Counted from the stretch's first letter, positions 16,719 to 24,550 are shown. The stretch: DNA of 64,000 bases from Spirochaetota bacterium (GCA_027858855.1 JAQIBV010000054.1:62001-126000), one strand, 5' to 3'. Made by a program: numbers and translations. The notes: generated by a model from the sequence alone, not told the origin.

Positions 16719-17351
16719 ATGCAGAATATAGATTTTTATTCAGGAAATGTGCATCAGCATAGTATGCCTGATTTTGTGTCACGTGATCCCGAATATTTCT
16801 CACGAATGACCCGCAATCATCAAAAAGAGGGGATTCGGAAGAAGAACAGGGCAACACGTTTTCTTGTTATGGTACTAGCGCTCTGTATTATTTCGTTTAC
16901 ATCCGGTCTTGTGGTTGGTATGAAATTTAATGCCGGGGCGGATAAAGAAATAGTTGATCCTGTAACACGTCAGGCTATGAGTGACATTGGAAACAAAGTT
17001 AACGATATTGTTGGTGAGAATAACGTTGGTGGCGATCTGTCTGCAGACAGTACCGCTGTTCAAACCGATGAGAAAAGCGGTGCGTCTCAACCGGGTATTA
17101 CCTCTTTTCCCAAGCAGGAATATCCCTTTGTAATACGGATTGGCAACAAGTTTTCGGCAAAACAATCTCAGGAGATAGCGGACTATTTAAGTAATAAAGG
17201 GCATACAGTAATTCTCGCACGTCAGGAAGGCTTTTTTCGCATATATGCCGGTCCTTATAAAACCCGGAATCAAGCCGAGTCTAATTTGAATAAAATTAAT
17301 TATTACCGTGACAATAAACTGTTTCATAGTGCTCTTATCTTAAAACGCTGA
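16719..17351 (+). CDS. Membrane-anchored SPOR-domain protein
   Basis: 210 residues: a cytoplasmic N-terminus of about 46 residues, one membrane helix (47-68, 'FLVMVLALCIISFTSGLVVG'), a Ser/Asp/Gly-rich linker, and a C-terminal SPOR-like domain (about 133-210; 'FVIRIGNKFSAKQSQEIADY', 'GFFRIYAGPYKTRNQAESNL'). SPOR domains bind denuded septal peptidoglycan and bring proteins to the division site, so this is probably a division or cell-wall protein facing the periplasm. The next gene follows after nine bases. Confidence 0.8.
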   Translation: MQNIDFYSGNVHQHSMPDFVSRDPEYFSRMTRNHQKEGIRKKNRATRFLVMVLALCIISFTSGLVVGMKFNAGADKEIVDPVTRQAMSDIGNKVNDIVGENNVGGDLSADSTAVQTDEKSGASQPGITSFPKQEYPFVIRIGNKFSAKQSQEIADYLSNKGHTVILARQEGFFRIYAGPYKTRNQAESNLNKINYYRDNKLFHSALILKR

Positions 17352-17360
17352 TGTGAAGAA

Positions 17361-17819
17361 ATGGTTCAAATAGATAAAATTATCGAGTCAGACATAGATG
17401 ATATTATAAAGCTGCTCGAGCCTCATGTGCAAAAGGGTATTGTGCTTCAGCGTAATCATGATGAAATTATGCGGGAGCAGCACTGTTTTTTTATTGCGCG
17501 TATAGATGGCGTGGCGGCGGGTGTTGTATCATTCCACGATTATGATAATCACCTCTATGAGATTCGTTCACTTGTTGTTGCGGATAAATATGCAAAGACT
17601 GGGGTTGGTAAAGCTCTGGTCTCTTATGTTGTTGATCTGTTGCGAGTAAAATCTCAACAGGCACGAATATTTGCCTTAACTTATGTTCCGGAATTTTTTA
17701 CCAAATTAAACTTTGAACCTGTTGACAAAAGTTATTTTCCAGAGAAGATATGGAAGGACTGTGTTAATTGTCCACGTAAAGATTGTTGTACCGAAATTGC
17801 TCTAATAAACAGAGGCTGA
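17361..17819 (+). CDS. ArgA-type GNAT acetyltransferase (N-acetylglutamate synthase-like)
   Basis: 152-residue GNAT enzyme with the acetyl-CoA loop 'KTGVGKALV' after strand 'IRSLVV'. The C-terminal block 'YFPEKIWKDCVNCPRKDCCTEIA' (in parts: FPEKIWKDC, then NCP and C..C..EIA) is characteristic of the stand-alone amino-acid N-acetyltransferases annotated ArgA, which start arginine biosynthesis by acetylating glutamate. The four clustered cysteines in this block are a family feature. No other arginine gene is nearby, so the substrate is inferred from the family. It lies between the SPOR gene (9-base gap) and the PilZ gene (1-base gap). Confidence 0.75.
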   Translation: MVQIDKIIESDIDDIIKLLEPHVQKGIVLQRNHDEIMREQHCFFIARIDGVAAGVVSFHDYDNHLYEIRSLVVADKYAKTGVGKALVSYVVDLLRVKSQQARIFALTYVPEFFTKLNFEPVDKSYFPEKIWKDCVNCPRKDCCTEIALINRG

Positions 17820-17820
17820 C

Positions 17821-18234
17821 ATGTCACGAGCATTTGATAAACGGGATTCGGACCGTCTGGACACCGAGGCATTTTATGTTCAGTATAAGCTAACGAATGA
17901 TGAAAACGTGTTTTCAGTCGAGGTGATGAATGTCAGTCCCGGCGGAATATGCTTTTTGCGTGATTCAGTTCTATATCGCAAGGATGAAATCAAGATTCTT
18001 TTCCCCTTTAAAAGTCGCAAGATGCTATTAAAGGGAGAGGTGGTTAGGGTTGAGGGTCGTGAGGTTGCAGTTCAGTTTAAGGACAAGCAGGAACGAATTG
18101 ATCTTTTTGTGAAAATATTTAATGAAGAGTACCGTGAAATAAGCAACGAAAACAAGCAACATAGTAAGAGTAAACAATCCCTCTTTTATAACCTCAAAGA
18201 ATTCAAAAACAACGATAATGACCCTATCGTATAG
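17821..18234 (+). CDS. PilZ-domain c-di-GMP-binding protein
   Basis: 137 residues with one PilZ domain. Both c-di-GMP motifs are visible: R8-x3-R12 ('RDSDR') and N37-x-S39-x2-G42 ('NVSPGG'), so binding is likely. The domain ends near residue 105; the tail is Lys/Asn-rich and helical. Single-domain PilZ proteins act as c-di-GMP adaptors for motility or envelope functions. It ends its transcript: the stop lies four bases from the convergent ispD stop. Confidence 0.85.
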   Translation: MSRAFDKRDSDRLDTEAFYVQYKLTNDENVFSVEVMNVSPGGICFLRDSVLYRKDEIKILFPFKSRKMLLKGEVVRVEGREVAVQFKDKQERIDLFVKIFNEEYREISNENKQHSKSKQSLFYNLKEFKNNDNDPIV

Positions 18235-18238
18235 ATCC

Positions 18239-18949
18239 TTATAGTTTTTTATTTGCGAGAATCCTTTCAGCCAAAACAAGATCTTCTGCAGATGTGATTT
18301 TAATGTTGCTGATTGAGCCCTCAAGCAGAACCACATTGTAACCGGCCTTTAAAACAAGTATTGTATCATCGCTTGCATCAGATATGCCTTCTTTCAGTGC
18401 GTTTTGGTGTGCATGCGTGATTATACTATGGCGGAAGGCCTGAGGTGTCTGTGCATTGCGTAGCGTCTGCCTCTTGGGTATTGAAACAAGCCTGTTGTTT
18501 TCAGTTATGTATACGGTGTCGGTGGATGGTACAGTGGCTGCGGCTGCACCATGCTCGGTGGCAGTGGCAGTTGCAGATAAGATAATTTTTTCAGTAACAA
18601 AAGGGCGCGCGGCATCATGTATAAGAACGATATCGTTATTGCCTGCATTAAGAGATTCAACTCCGATTCGCGATGAGCTTTGGCGGTTTTCACCACCTTC
18701 AATTACAGAGATTAATTTGTCGATAGAGTACTGTTTGGCATATTCGGTTATTTGTGAACAGTAGTCAGGATGAGAGACCACTGTTATTGAATTAATTTCT
18801 TCGCAGTTTTGAAAGACCTGGATGGTGTAGATGATTAAAGGAATTCCATTAATGAGAAACATCTGTTTCGGAATCCCGACGCCGGTGCGAGAACCTGTCC
18901 CTCCGGCAAGAATGAGTGCATGGTTATGTGTTTTGGTTTTCATTTTCAT
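18239..18949 (-). CDS. ispD: 2-C-methyl-D-erythritol 4-phosphate cytidylyltransferase
   Basis: Third enzyme of the MEP isoprenoid pathway; joins CTP and methylerythritol phosphate. 236 residues with the nucleotidyltransferase loop 'ALILAGGTGSRTGVGIPKQM', the catalytic 'IHDAARPFV' block, a 'STDTVYI' substrate segment and the C-terminal 'IKITSAEDLVLAE'. A TarI-type ribitol-phosphate cytidylyltransferase is a close relative and cannot be excluded. The start is uncertain: ATG codons at 18949 and 18943 both lie inside the end of the upstream gene (overlap about 20-26 bases), so translation is probably coupled to it. Confidence 0.85.
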   Translation of the reverse strand: MKMKTKTHNHALILAGGTGSRTGVGIPKQMFLINGIPLIIYTIQVFQNCEEINSITVVSHPDYCSQITEYAKQYSIDKLISVIEGGENRQSSSRIGVESLNAGNNDIVLIHDAARPFVTEKIILSATATATEHGAAAATVPSTDTVYITENNRLVSIPKRQTLRNAQTPQAFRHSIITHAHQNALKEGISDASDDTILVLKAGYNVVLLEGSISNIKITSAEDLVLAERILANKKL

Positions 18950-19409
18950 TCAGGAGTGCTTCTAGAAGTCGTGCCGAGTCTTCGATAACCTTGCGGCAGA
19001 TAAATTTATGGTGTTTTCTCTCTTTTATCTGTTCTTGTGTCGCATGGTTGGTTATGAGATCTTTGCAGATGCTTGTGGAGTGAATGGCTTCGAACTGTTC
19101 CGTTAGTTTGCGCACTGTGCGGTAACCGTTCAGTTTTGTCTCCATATCGTCGGGAGACGAGTTTCCAAATTTTAGACCTAAAACCATATAGGCTCCGGTA
19201 AGGGCACCGCAGGTGCGGCGCAAACGACCCATGCCCCCGCCAAAGTTCGAAGAGATGAGCGCAGCATGGCGCTCGTTCAGATTAAAAATGTCAGCAAAAG
19301 CCAATACAATTGATTGTGAACAGGCATAACCCCTATCAAAAAGCTCTAGTGCATGATTAACCCGTGGGGAAAGTGTTGATACTGTTTTGGTTGACTCTGT
19401 TGTGTTCAT
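18924..19409 (-). CDS. C_GCAxxG_C_C family redox protein
   Basis: 161 residues. The family is named for its cysteine pattern, which is visible here: C30 ('YACSQSIVLAF'), C67 in 'RTCGALTGAYMVLGL', C115 and C138. The glycine-rich 'SNFGGGMGRLRR' block between the first two is also typical. Members occur mostly in anaerobes and are thought to be redox-active or metal-binding; some are fused to or sit next to redox enzymes, but no biochemical role is settled. It overlaps ispD. I see no functional reason for that pairing. Confidence 0.8.
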   Translation of the reverse strand: MNTTESTKTVSTLSPRVNHALELFDRGYACSQSIVLAFADIFNLNERHAALISSNFGGGMGRLRRTCGALTGAYMVLGLKFGNSSPDDMETKLNGYRTVRKLTEQFEAIHSTSICKDLITNHATQEQIKERKHHKFICRKVIEDSARLLEALLNENENQNT

Positions 19410-19533
19410 TGTATTGGTTCTCTTGTTTGATGTATCTTAGATGATATTAAAGCAACTATCCAGAATTGGAAACTCTAATGTACCTTTTGTGACAGCATGG
19501 CCGGTTTGTTCAAGATATTTTTTAGTAAGAAAT

Positions 19534-19690
19534 TGGGGACGGTGGTGTTTTGAAAGGCAGTGACGAGTAAAATACCAAAAAACAGGGATAAAACAGGGAT
19601 AAAACGGGGACGGTGACGTTTTCGAGTAGTTTGAGGAGTAGAATACGGGAAAACTGCGGTATGAAATAGGGACGGAGATGAAAATCGCGG
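19534..19690. repeat. Degenerate tandem repeats with GGGGACGG cores
   Basis: Within the 401-base gap 19410-19810, three imperfect copies of a ~60-70-base unit begin with GGGGACGGTG (19536), GGGGACGGTG (19607) and GGGACGG (19669). The first two also share GTTTT, GAGTA.AATAC and AAAAC at matching offsets. Between them is an 11-base unit (ACAGGGATAAA) repeated twice at 19582-19603. A similar core occurs at 57966 in another gap. They look like remains of dispersed non-coding repeats of the type seen with REP-associated transposases, but no transposase is present. Confidence 0.5.
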
Positions 19691-19696
19691 AGAAAA

Positions 19697-19724
19697 AAAA
19701 GGAGAGCCTAAGCTCTCCTTTTTT
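19697..19724. terminator. Bidirectional terminator downstream of the GGGtGRT gene
   Basis: A seven-base GC-rich stem (19701-19707 with 19712-19718), extended by flanking A/T pairs, has T runs on both strands. On the minus strand it lies about 90 bases after the GGGtGRT stop and would end that operon. Confidence 0.85.
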
Positions 19725-19810
19725 ATGATTTTTTAGTCAATTGCTGGATACTGATTAAAACGGTTAAAATATCACCAGGTGGTTTTTACAAGTACCGGGT
19801 GTGGATATTC

Positions 19811-20815
19811 TTATTGTTTTGACATGGCCTGTTCAACGGCAACAGCCACTGCGACCGATGCTCCTACCATTGGATTATTACCCATTCCGATAAGCCCCAT
19901 CATCTCTACGTGCGCTGGTACAGAAGAAGATCCCGCAAACTGGGCGTCTCCATGCATGCGACCCATTGTATCGGTAAGTCCATACGAGGCCGGACCAGCA
20001 GCCATGTTGTCGGGGTGAAGTGTACGTCCTGTGCCTCCGCCCGAAGCAACCGAGAAGTATTTACGCCCCTTAAGCAAAGCCTCTTTTTTGTAGGTACCTG
20101 CTACCGGGTGCTGAAAACGGGTCGGGTTGGTCGAGTTACCGGTGATTGAGACATCAACGCCTTCATGATGCATTATCGCAACACCTTCGCGAACATCGTC
20201 GGCTCCGTAACATTTGACTTCTGCCAGATCTCCGTTAGAGTAAGAGGTCTCTTTTACAACGGTAAGTTCGCTTGTTTTATAGTCGAATTTTGTCTGAACA
20301 TGTGTAAACCCGTTGATTCTTGAAATTAGATAGGCTGCGTCCTTTCCAAGTCCGTTCAGAATTACACGTAAGGGATCTTTACGAGCTTTGTTGGCAAAGT
20401 TTGCAACCTTGATGGCGCCTTCAGCCGCTGCGAAAGATTCATGTCCGGCAAGCAGTGCGAAACATTTTGTCTCTTCACGGAGCAACATCGCAGCAAGGTT
20501 TCCATGTCCGATTCCAACCTGGCGGTCGTCGGCTACTGAACCGGGTATACAAAACGCTTGAAGCCCTTCACCAAGAGTTTCTGCGATTTCAGGAGCGGTT
20601 TTTTGACCTTTATTTATGGCAATAGCCGCGCCAAGAATGTAAGCCCAACACGCGTTCTCGAACGCAATAGGCTGTGTGTCTTTTACTATCTGATATACAT
20701 CAAGCCCTTTCTCTTTACATACTTCCTGAGCCTCTTCGATGGACTTCATTCCGTATTTTTCAAGAACAGGAGTGATTTGATTAATTCTTCTGTTATAACT
20801 TTCGAAAAGTGCCAT
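19811..20815 (-). CDS. GGGtGRT family protein (function unknown)
   Basis: 334 residues. It contains the family's namesake sequence GGGTGRT at 259-265 within 'YFSVASGGGTGRTLHPDN', plus well-formed conserved blocks 'VGIGHGNLAAMLLREETKCFALLAGHE' (in parts: VGIGHGNLAAML, CFALLAGHESFAAAEG) and 'GNSTNPTRFQHPVAGTYKKE'. There is no signal peptide or membrane segment, so it should be cytosolic. The family is conserved in anaerobes and nearly always paired with a NifU-like scaffold, as here (17 bases upstream in transcription order). No activity is established to my knowledge; the pairing suggests an iron-sulfur or sulfur-linked role. GGAG lies 11 bases before the start. Confidence 0.88.
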   Translation of the reverse strand: MALFESYNRRINQITPVLEKYGMKSIEEAQEVCKEKGLDVYQIVKDTQPIAFENACWAYILGAAIAINKGQKTAPEIAETLGEGLQAFCIPGSVADDRQVGIGHGNLAAMLLREETKCFALLAGHESFAAAEGAIKVANFANKARKDPLRVILNGLGKDAAYLISRINGFTHVQTKFDYKTSELTVVKETSYSNGDLAEVKCYGADDVREGVAIMHHEGVDVSITGNSTNPTRFQHPVAGTYKKEALLKGRKYFSVASGGGTGRTLHPDNMAAGPASYGLTDTMGRMHGDAQFAGSSSVPAHVEMMGLIGMGNNPMVGASVAVAVAVEQAMSKQ

Positions 20816-20832
20816 TATTTTTAATCTCCTCT

Positions 20833-21525
20833 CTATTCGTGTCTTGGATCAATAGTCTTTACTGCTTCAGTAAAACGTCCGTAAGTTCCACTTGCCTTTT
20901 TTAGTGCTTCGCCAGCCTCTTCGCCCTTTGTAATCATTTCCATCATGCGTCCAAGATGAACAAAAGAGTAACCGATGATTTCATCGTTTGCATCAAGAGC
21001 AAGTTTTGTTACATACCCTTCGGCAACTTCAAGATAGCGAGGGCCTTTGGCAACTGTACCAAAAACTGTACCAGTAACAGAGCGAAGTCCTTTCCCAAGA
21101 TCTTCAAGACCGGCGCCTATTGGAAGTCCGCCTTCAGAAAATGCAGTCTGGGTACGGCCATAGGCCAGTTGAAGAAAAATTTCCCGCATTGCGGTGTTGA
21201 TTGCGTCACATACCAGGTCGGTATTAAGAGCTTCAAGAATTGTTTTGCCCGGAAGAATTTCGGAGGCCATAGCAGCAGAGTGGGTCATTCCGGTACAGCC
21301 CAGGGTTTCGATAAGAGCTTCCTGAATGATTCCTTCTTTGACATTCAGAGTCAGTTTGCATGCTCCCTGCTGAGGAGCGCACCAGCCTACTCCGTGTGAA
21401 AGGCCACAAATGTCCTTAATTTCGCGGGACTGAGTCCATTTTCCTTCTTGTGGTATCGGTGATGGGCCATTGTTTGGACCCTGTTTTACAACGCACATCT
21501 GTTCTACTTCGTCTGAATATTGCAT
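20833..21525 (-). CDS. NifU/IscU-like iron-sulfur scaffold protein paired with GGGtGRT
   Basis: 230 residues. The region from about 50 to 110 aligns by eye with IscU: C56 in 'QQGACKLTL', C77 in 'ETLGCTGMTHSAAMASE' and C106 match the three scaffold cysteines, and 'LPGKTILEAL' matches the IscU 'GKSLDEA' turn. Extra cysteines (C11, C40, C49) and a ~100-residue C-terminal domain ('GPRYLEVAEGYVTKLALD', 'YSFVHLGRMMEMI') are not found in IscU. It should assemble or transfer Fe-S clusters, perhaps specifically to its partner. AAGGAG precedes the ATG. It is first in the operon, behind a 377-base leader region holding a large hairpin. Confidence 0.82.
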   Translation of the reverse strand: MQYSDEVEQMCVVKQGPNNGPSPIPQEGKWTQSREIKDICGLSHGVGWCAPQQGACKLTLNVKEGIIQEALIETLGCTGMTHSAAMASEILPGKTILEALNTDLVCDAINTAMREIFLQLAYGRTQTAFSEGGLPIGAGLEDLGKGLRSVTGTVFGTVAKGPRYLEVAEGYVTKLALDANDEIIGYSFVHLGRMMEMITKGEEAGEALKKASGTYGRFTEAVKTIDPRHE

Positions 21526-21579
21526 TGTTGTTTACTCCTTTTTATGATCTGATTCGTAACTTGTGCCATAATGAATTAT

Positions 21580-21633
21580 CGGATTCCAAAAGCTGGTCGG
21601 TTAGACTCGTCGGCAAACTGCTTTTGGAATCCG
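21580..21633. repeat. Large perfect hairpin in the leader of the NifU-like/GGGtGRT operon
   Basis: CGGATTCCAAAAGC (21580-21593) and its exact complement (21620-21633) enclose a 26-base loop, 55-108 bases upstream of the operon's start on the minus strand. There is no T run. It could be a cis-regulatory RNA structure or a protein site. The surrounding gap (21526-21902) also has a weak minus-strand reading frame (about 21576-21899) without a ribosome site, which I do not call a gene. Confidence 0.6.
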
Positions 21634-21811
21634 TCACCTTCTATGGTGGAGTATCCTGCAGGAATAATAAAATGATCGGCAAAGGTGATGTCCAGAGTCA
21701 TGCAAGATAGGGCTCCAGAGAAGATGTGATTAAATATAACCATGGAGATGACAATAAAGAGGGGGTTATTTGTAAAGCTTTTATTTGATCTTTTGGTTTT
21801 CATGCAAGTAA

Positions 21812-21844
21812 AATATAAAAAGCCGCATGCAGTTGCACGCGGCT
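21812..21844 (-). terminator. Terminator of the cold-shock gene
   Basis: AGCCGC and GCGGCT (21821-21826 with 21839-21844) close an inner TGCA/TGCA stem. On the minus strand the hairpin is followed by a T-rich tail. It lies about 60 bases after the cold-shock stop codon. Confidence 0.8.
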
Positions 21845-21902
21845 CTATTTTGAATAAAGGCTGTTTGATAAAACGGCAACAGCCTGATAGGTTTGTCAAT
21901 TT

Positions 21903-22103
21903 TTAAAGTTCAGTAACCGAAGATGCTCTTTCGCCTTTTTCGCTGTTTTCAACAGTAAATTCTACACGTGCGCCTTCAGCTAGAGTTTTAAAACCTTCTG
22001 AATTGATTCCAGTATGATGTACGAAGATGTCATCTCCGCTATCTTTCTGAATAAAACCAAAACCTTTACTTTCGTTGAACCACTTAACAGTACCTTGTTC
22101 CAT
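21903..22103 (-). CDS. Cold-shock protein (CspA family)
   Basis: A 66-residue single-domain RNA chaperone that binds single-stranded RNA/DNA. It opens '[20 protein letters not shown]', which carries the RNP1-like aromatic surface, followed by RNP2-like 'DIFVHHTGI'. An upstream in-frame ATG would add 11 residues unlike any Csp; the ATG at 22103 has GGAG eight bases upstream and gives the normal length. A gene-free stretch of almost 300 bases upstream could include a long 5' leader, as is usual for cspA-type mRNAs, though no specific fold was identified. Confidence 0.93.
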   Translation of the reverse strand: MEQGTVKWFNESKGFGFIQKDSGDDIFVHHTGINSEGFKTLAEGARVEFTVENSEKGERASSVTEL

Positions 22104-22407
22104 TTGAGGACTCCAATAATATAATTTTAAATACAATAAGGATATGCTTGTAGGTCTTCAAATTGGTATGCCTTTTGCTCGAAGTACTAAACTGGGAGAG
22201 GAAAGCGTGTGAATTATCAGTAACCATGTGCTTATGCATAATGCTTTTGCATTTAAAGACATAAGATATTGGCACTCTGTTTATGTCTAGCATAATAACA
22301 AAAAAAGAATTATTTTTAGTTTTTTTAGACAATTAAATTTAAGTTTGCGCAAAACTAACAGCATTATGTTAGAAATATGATTTTTAAAATACAAGAAGAG
22401 TAAAAAA

Positions 22408-22424
22408 TTGATTTTTATGATCAA
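22408..22424. promoter_or_regulatory. Short palindrome upstream of the DRE-TIM enzyme gene
   Basis: TTGAT and ATCAA are exact complements separated by seven bases. The half-sites match those of FNR-type regulators, but the spacing does not (FNR uses four). It lies four bases from a second, longer palindrome. Confidence 0.4.
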
Positions 22425-22428
22425 AGAA

Positions 22429-22455
22429 TTGACAAAAATAAGCTATATTTGTCAA
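22429..22455. promoter_or_regulatory. 27-base operator-like palindrome before the DRE-TIM enzyme gene
   Basis: TTGACAAA (22429-22436) and TTTGTCAA (22448-22455) are exact complements, and the inner ATA/TAT also pair around a central AGC; only the A/A pair breaks the symmetry. It contains TATATT (22444-22449), a possible -10 box, so a bound regulator would block or position polymerase. It ends 24 bases before the start codon and overlaps the likely transcription start. There is no terminator-like tail. Confidence 0.55.
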
Positions 22456-22479
22456 CTACATGTCCTTAAGGAGGCTAAT

Positions 22480-24294
22480 ATGATAAAAGATCATAAGAAG
22501 TATTTTTTTACCGAACCTGATGAACCAGTCTTGTACCGTGACCAGTTTCCGTTTACCCGTATTCCCCGAATTATATTCGACTCTACAACGGTAATGACGA
22601 ATCCGGCACCAAAGCTGTGGATAACCGATACAACTTTCAGGGATGGACAGCAGTCTCGTCCACCTTATACGCCAAAGCAAATTGCTGATATTTTTACTTT
22701 GCTTCATAAATTAGGAGGTAAGAAGGGGCTTATTCGCCAGTCAGAGTTTTTCATTTACAGTGATCGTGATCGGCAAGCTGTGGAGCTTTGTCTTGAAAAG
22801 GGTTTTGAGTTTCCTGAAGTTACCAGTTGGATACGTGCTGACAAGAAGGATTTTGCATTGGTTAAGTCTTATAATCTAAAAGAGACGGGAATTCTGACTT
22901 CTGTATCTGATTACCATATTTTTTTAAAACTGAAGCGAAATCGTGAGAAGACGATGAACGATTACCTTGAAATAGTAAGCGCTTCGCTTGAAGAGGGGAT
23001 TATTCCCCGATGTCATTTTGAGGATGTAACCAGGGCCGATTTGTACGGATTTTGTATTCCGTTTGCTGAAAAGCTTCTTAAAATGGCTGAAGATGCAAAA
23101 ATGCCGGTAAAGATTCGTCTGTGTGATACCATGGGTTATGGTGTCACTTATCCTGGCGCGGTGTTGCCTCGAAGTGTTCCGAAGATGGTTCATGCTTTTT
23201 ATTCTGAGCTGGGCTACCCCTCAGAGTGGCTTGAGTGGCACGGACACAATGATTTTCACAAGGTGCATGTTAATGCTGCGACAGCCTGGTTGTATGGCTG
23301 TTCGGCGGTGAACGCATCACTTCTGGGATATGGAGAACGAACTGGAAATCCTCCGCTTGAGGCAGCAGTTATCGAGTATATCAGTTTAACAGGTGATGAT
23401 TCAATTGACACAACAGTTATAACAGAGATCGCCCATTATTTTGAGCATACTGTCAAGGCCGAGATTCCAACGAATTTTCCTTTTGTTGGTGCCGATTTTA
23501 ATACTACTCGTGCCGGCATTCATGCTGATGGAATACTTAAGAATCAGGAGATCTACAATATTTTTGATACAGGCTCCCTGCTTAATCGCCCTATTCGTGT
23601 TATGGTTACTGATAAATCGGGATTAGCCGGTATTGCCCAGTGGCTTAATGAGAATATTCCATCCATTATTACTGGTGAGCGTGAGTTGGTTTCAAAACGT
23701 CACCCGGGTATTAAACATATTAATCATTGGGTCTTGCAGCAGTACGAGCAGGGGCGCACAACCAGTATTTCGGCCGAAGAGCTGATGATTCAGGCACGTC
23801 ACTATATTCCATCGCTGTTTGAGTCGGAATTTGATAATGCGCGTAATGAAGCAGTTCGTATTGCCCGTAAAATATCGGAAAAAATTGCTTCGGCGCCTGA
23901 GCTTGAGTCCTTTGATGTAGAGGCGATTGAAGAGTTTCTTGAAAGAATCGTAAAGAAAGAAGGGTCAATCCAGATGCTGGCGATTACCAAACCCGATGGA
24001 TTCCGTTTGACACAGGTTCACACGCAGCATGGAGAGAAGGCTCTCTTTAGAAATCTTATGAATAAGGATTTTAAGAATCATGTCTGGTTTTGTGAAGTGC
24101 TCGAAAAAGGCAAGGCATATTATTCAGACCTCTTTTTTTCAAAGTATACCAAGCGTCTGATAATCACGGCCGCAATACCTCTTAAAGAGGTTTCGGGCGA
24201 GATTCGTGCGGTTATGGATGTTGACTTTATCTTCAATGAGCTTGTAAAGTTGATTACCGATATTCCGGATGAGATTGTAGATGAGAAGGTCTGA
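22480..24294 (+). CDS. DRE-TIM carboxyltransferase-like enzyme (Re-citrate/isopropylmalate synthase group) with C-terminal sensor-like domain
   Basis: 604 residues from the ATG preceded by AAGGAGG; an in-frame ATG at 22408 falls in the upstream palindromes. Residues about 47-345 form a DRE-TIM barrel: 'ITDTTFRDGQQ' (50-57), 'CHFEDVTRADLYGF' and the metal-binding H254-x-H256 in 'EWHGHNDFH'. The family condenses acetyl-CoA with 2-oxoacids or acts as acyl lyase. The sequence resembles the Re-citrate synthase branch of anaerobes more than LeuA, and no leu gene is nearby. Residues about 490-595 are not a LeuA regulatory domain but look like a Cache/PAS-type sensor ('YYSDLFFSKYTKRLIITAAI', 'SGEIRAVMDVDF'). 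There is no signal or membrane segment, so it is cytosolic. Substrate and effector are unproven. Confidence 0.7.
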   Translation: MIKDHKKYFFTEPDEPVLYRDQFPFTRIPRIIFDSTTVMTNPAPKLWITDTTFRDGQQSRPPYTPKQIADIFTLLHKLGGKKGLIRQSEFFIYSDRDRQAVELCLEKGFEFPEVTSWIRADKKDFALVKSYNLKETGILTSVSDYHIFLKLKRNREKTMNDYLEIVSASLEEGIIPRCHFEDVTRADLYGFCIPFAEKLLKMAEDAKMPVKIRLCDTMGYGVTYPGAVLPRSVPKMVHAFYSELGYPSEWLEWHGHNDFHKVHVNAATAWLYGCSAVNASLLGYGERTGNPPLEAAVIEYISLTGDDSIDTTVITEIAHYFEHTVKAEIPTNFPFVGADFNTTRAGIHADGILKNQEIYNIFDTGSLLNRPIRVMVTDKSGLAGIAQWLNENIPSIITGERELVSKRHPGIKHINHWVLQQYEQGRTTSISAEELMIQARHYIPSLFESEFDNARNEAVRIARKISEKIASAPELESFDVEAIEEFLERIVKKEGSIQMLAITKPDGFRLTQVHTQHGEKALFRNLMNKDFKNHVWFCEVLEKGKAYYSDLFFSKYTKRLIITAAIPLKEVSGEIRAVMDVDFIFNELVKLITDIPDEIVDEKV

Positions 24295-24550
24295 ATTCTG
24301 GTTCGAACAATTTGATTCCGGGTTGTTTGTGTATACAGGTCATAAATTAATTACTGGAGAATTGCATAAGTTCTTTACGTCGAGAGGTGATAATCGTATA
24401 TTCAGGATACGAAATATAAGTGGATGGAACTTTAAAAAATTACTTTGATAGAAGTGCTTGCTTAAAGAATCCATATGTAATGTGGGCGAATCTTTGTGGT
24501 TACTGAAATGAGGTTTTACAAAGCGTCTTGATGATAATGATTGAGGGTTT

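Noticed and set aside
19534-19690. CRISPR array
   Set aside because: The units are few, imperfect and not separated by unique spacers of constant length, and there are no cas genes.
21576-21899. Minus-strand reading frame of 107 codons between the cold-shock gene and the NifU-like gene
   Set aside because: No ribosome site, no recognisable family, and it includes both the cold-shock terminator and the 14-base hairpin. Non-coding leader is more likely.
22480-24294. Plain leuA (2-isopropylmalate synthase)
   Set aside because: No leu genes nearby, the C-terminal region is not the LeuA regulatory fold, and the sequence blocks look closer to the Re-citrate synthase branch.
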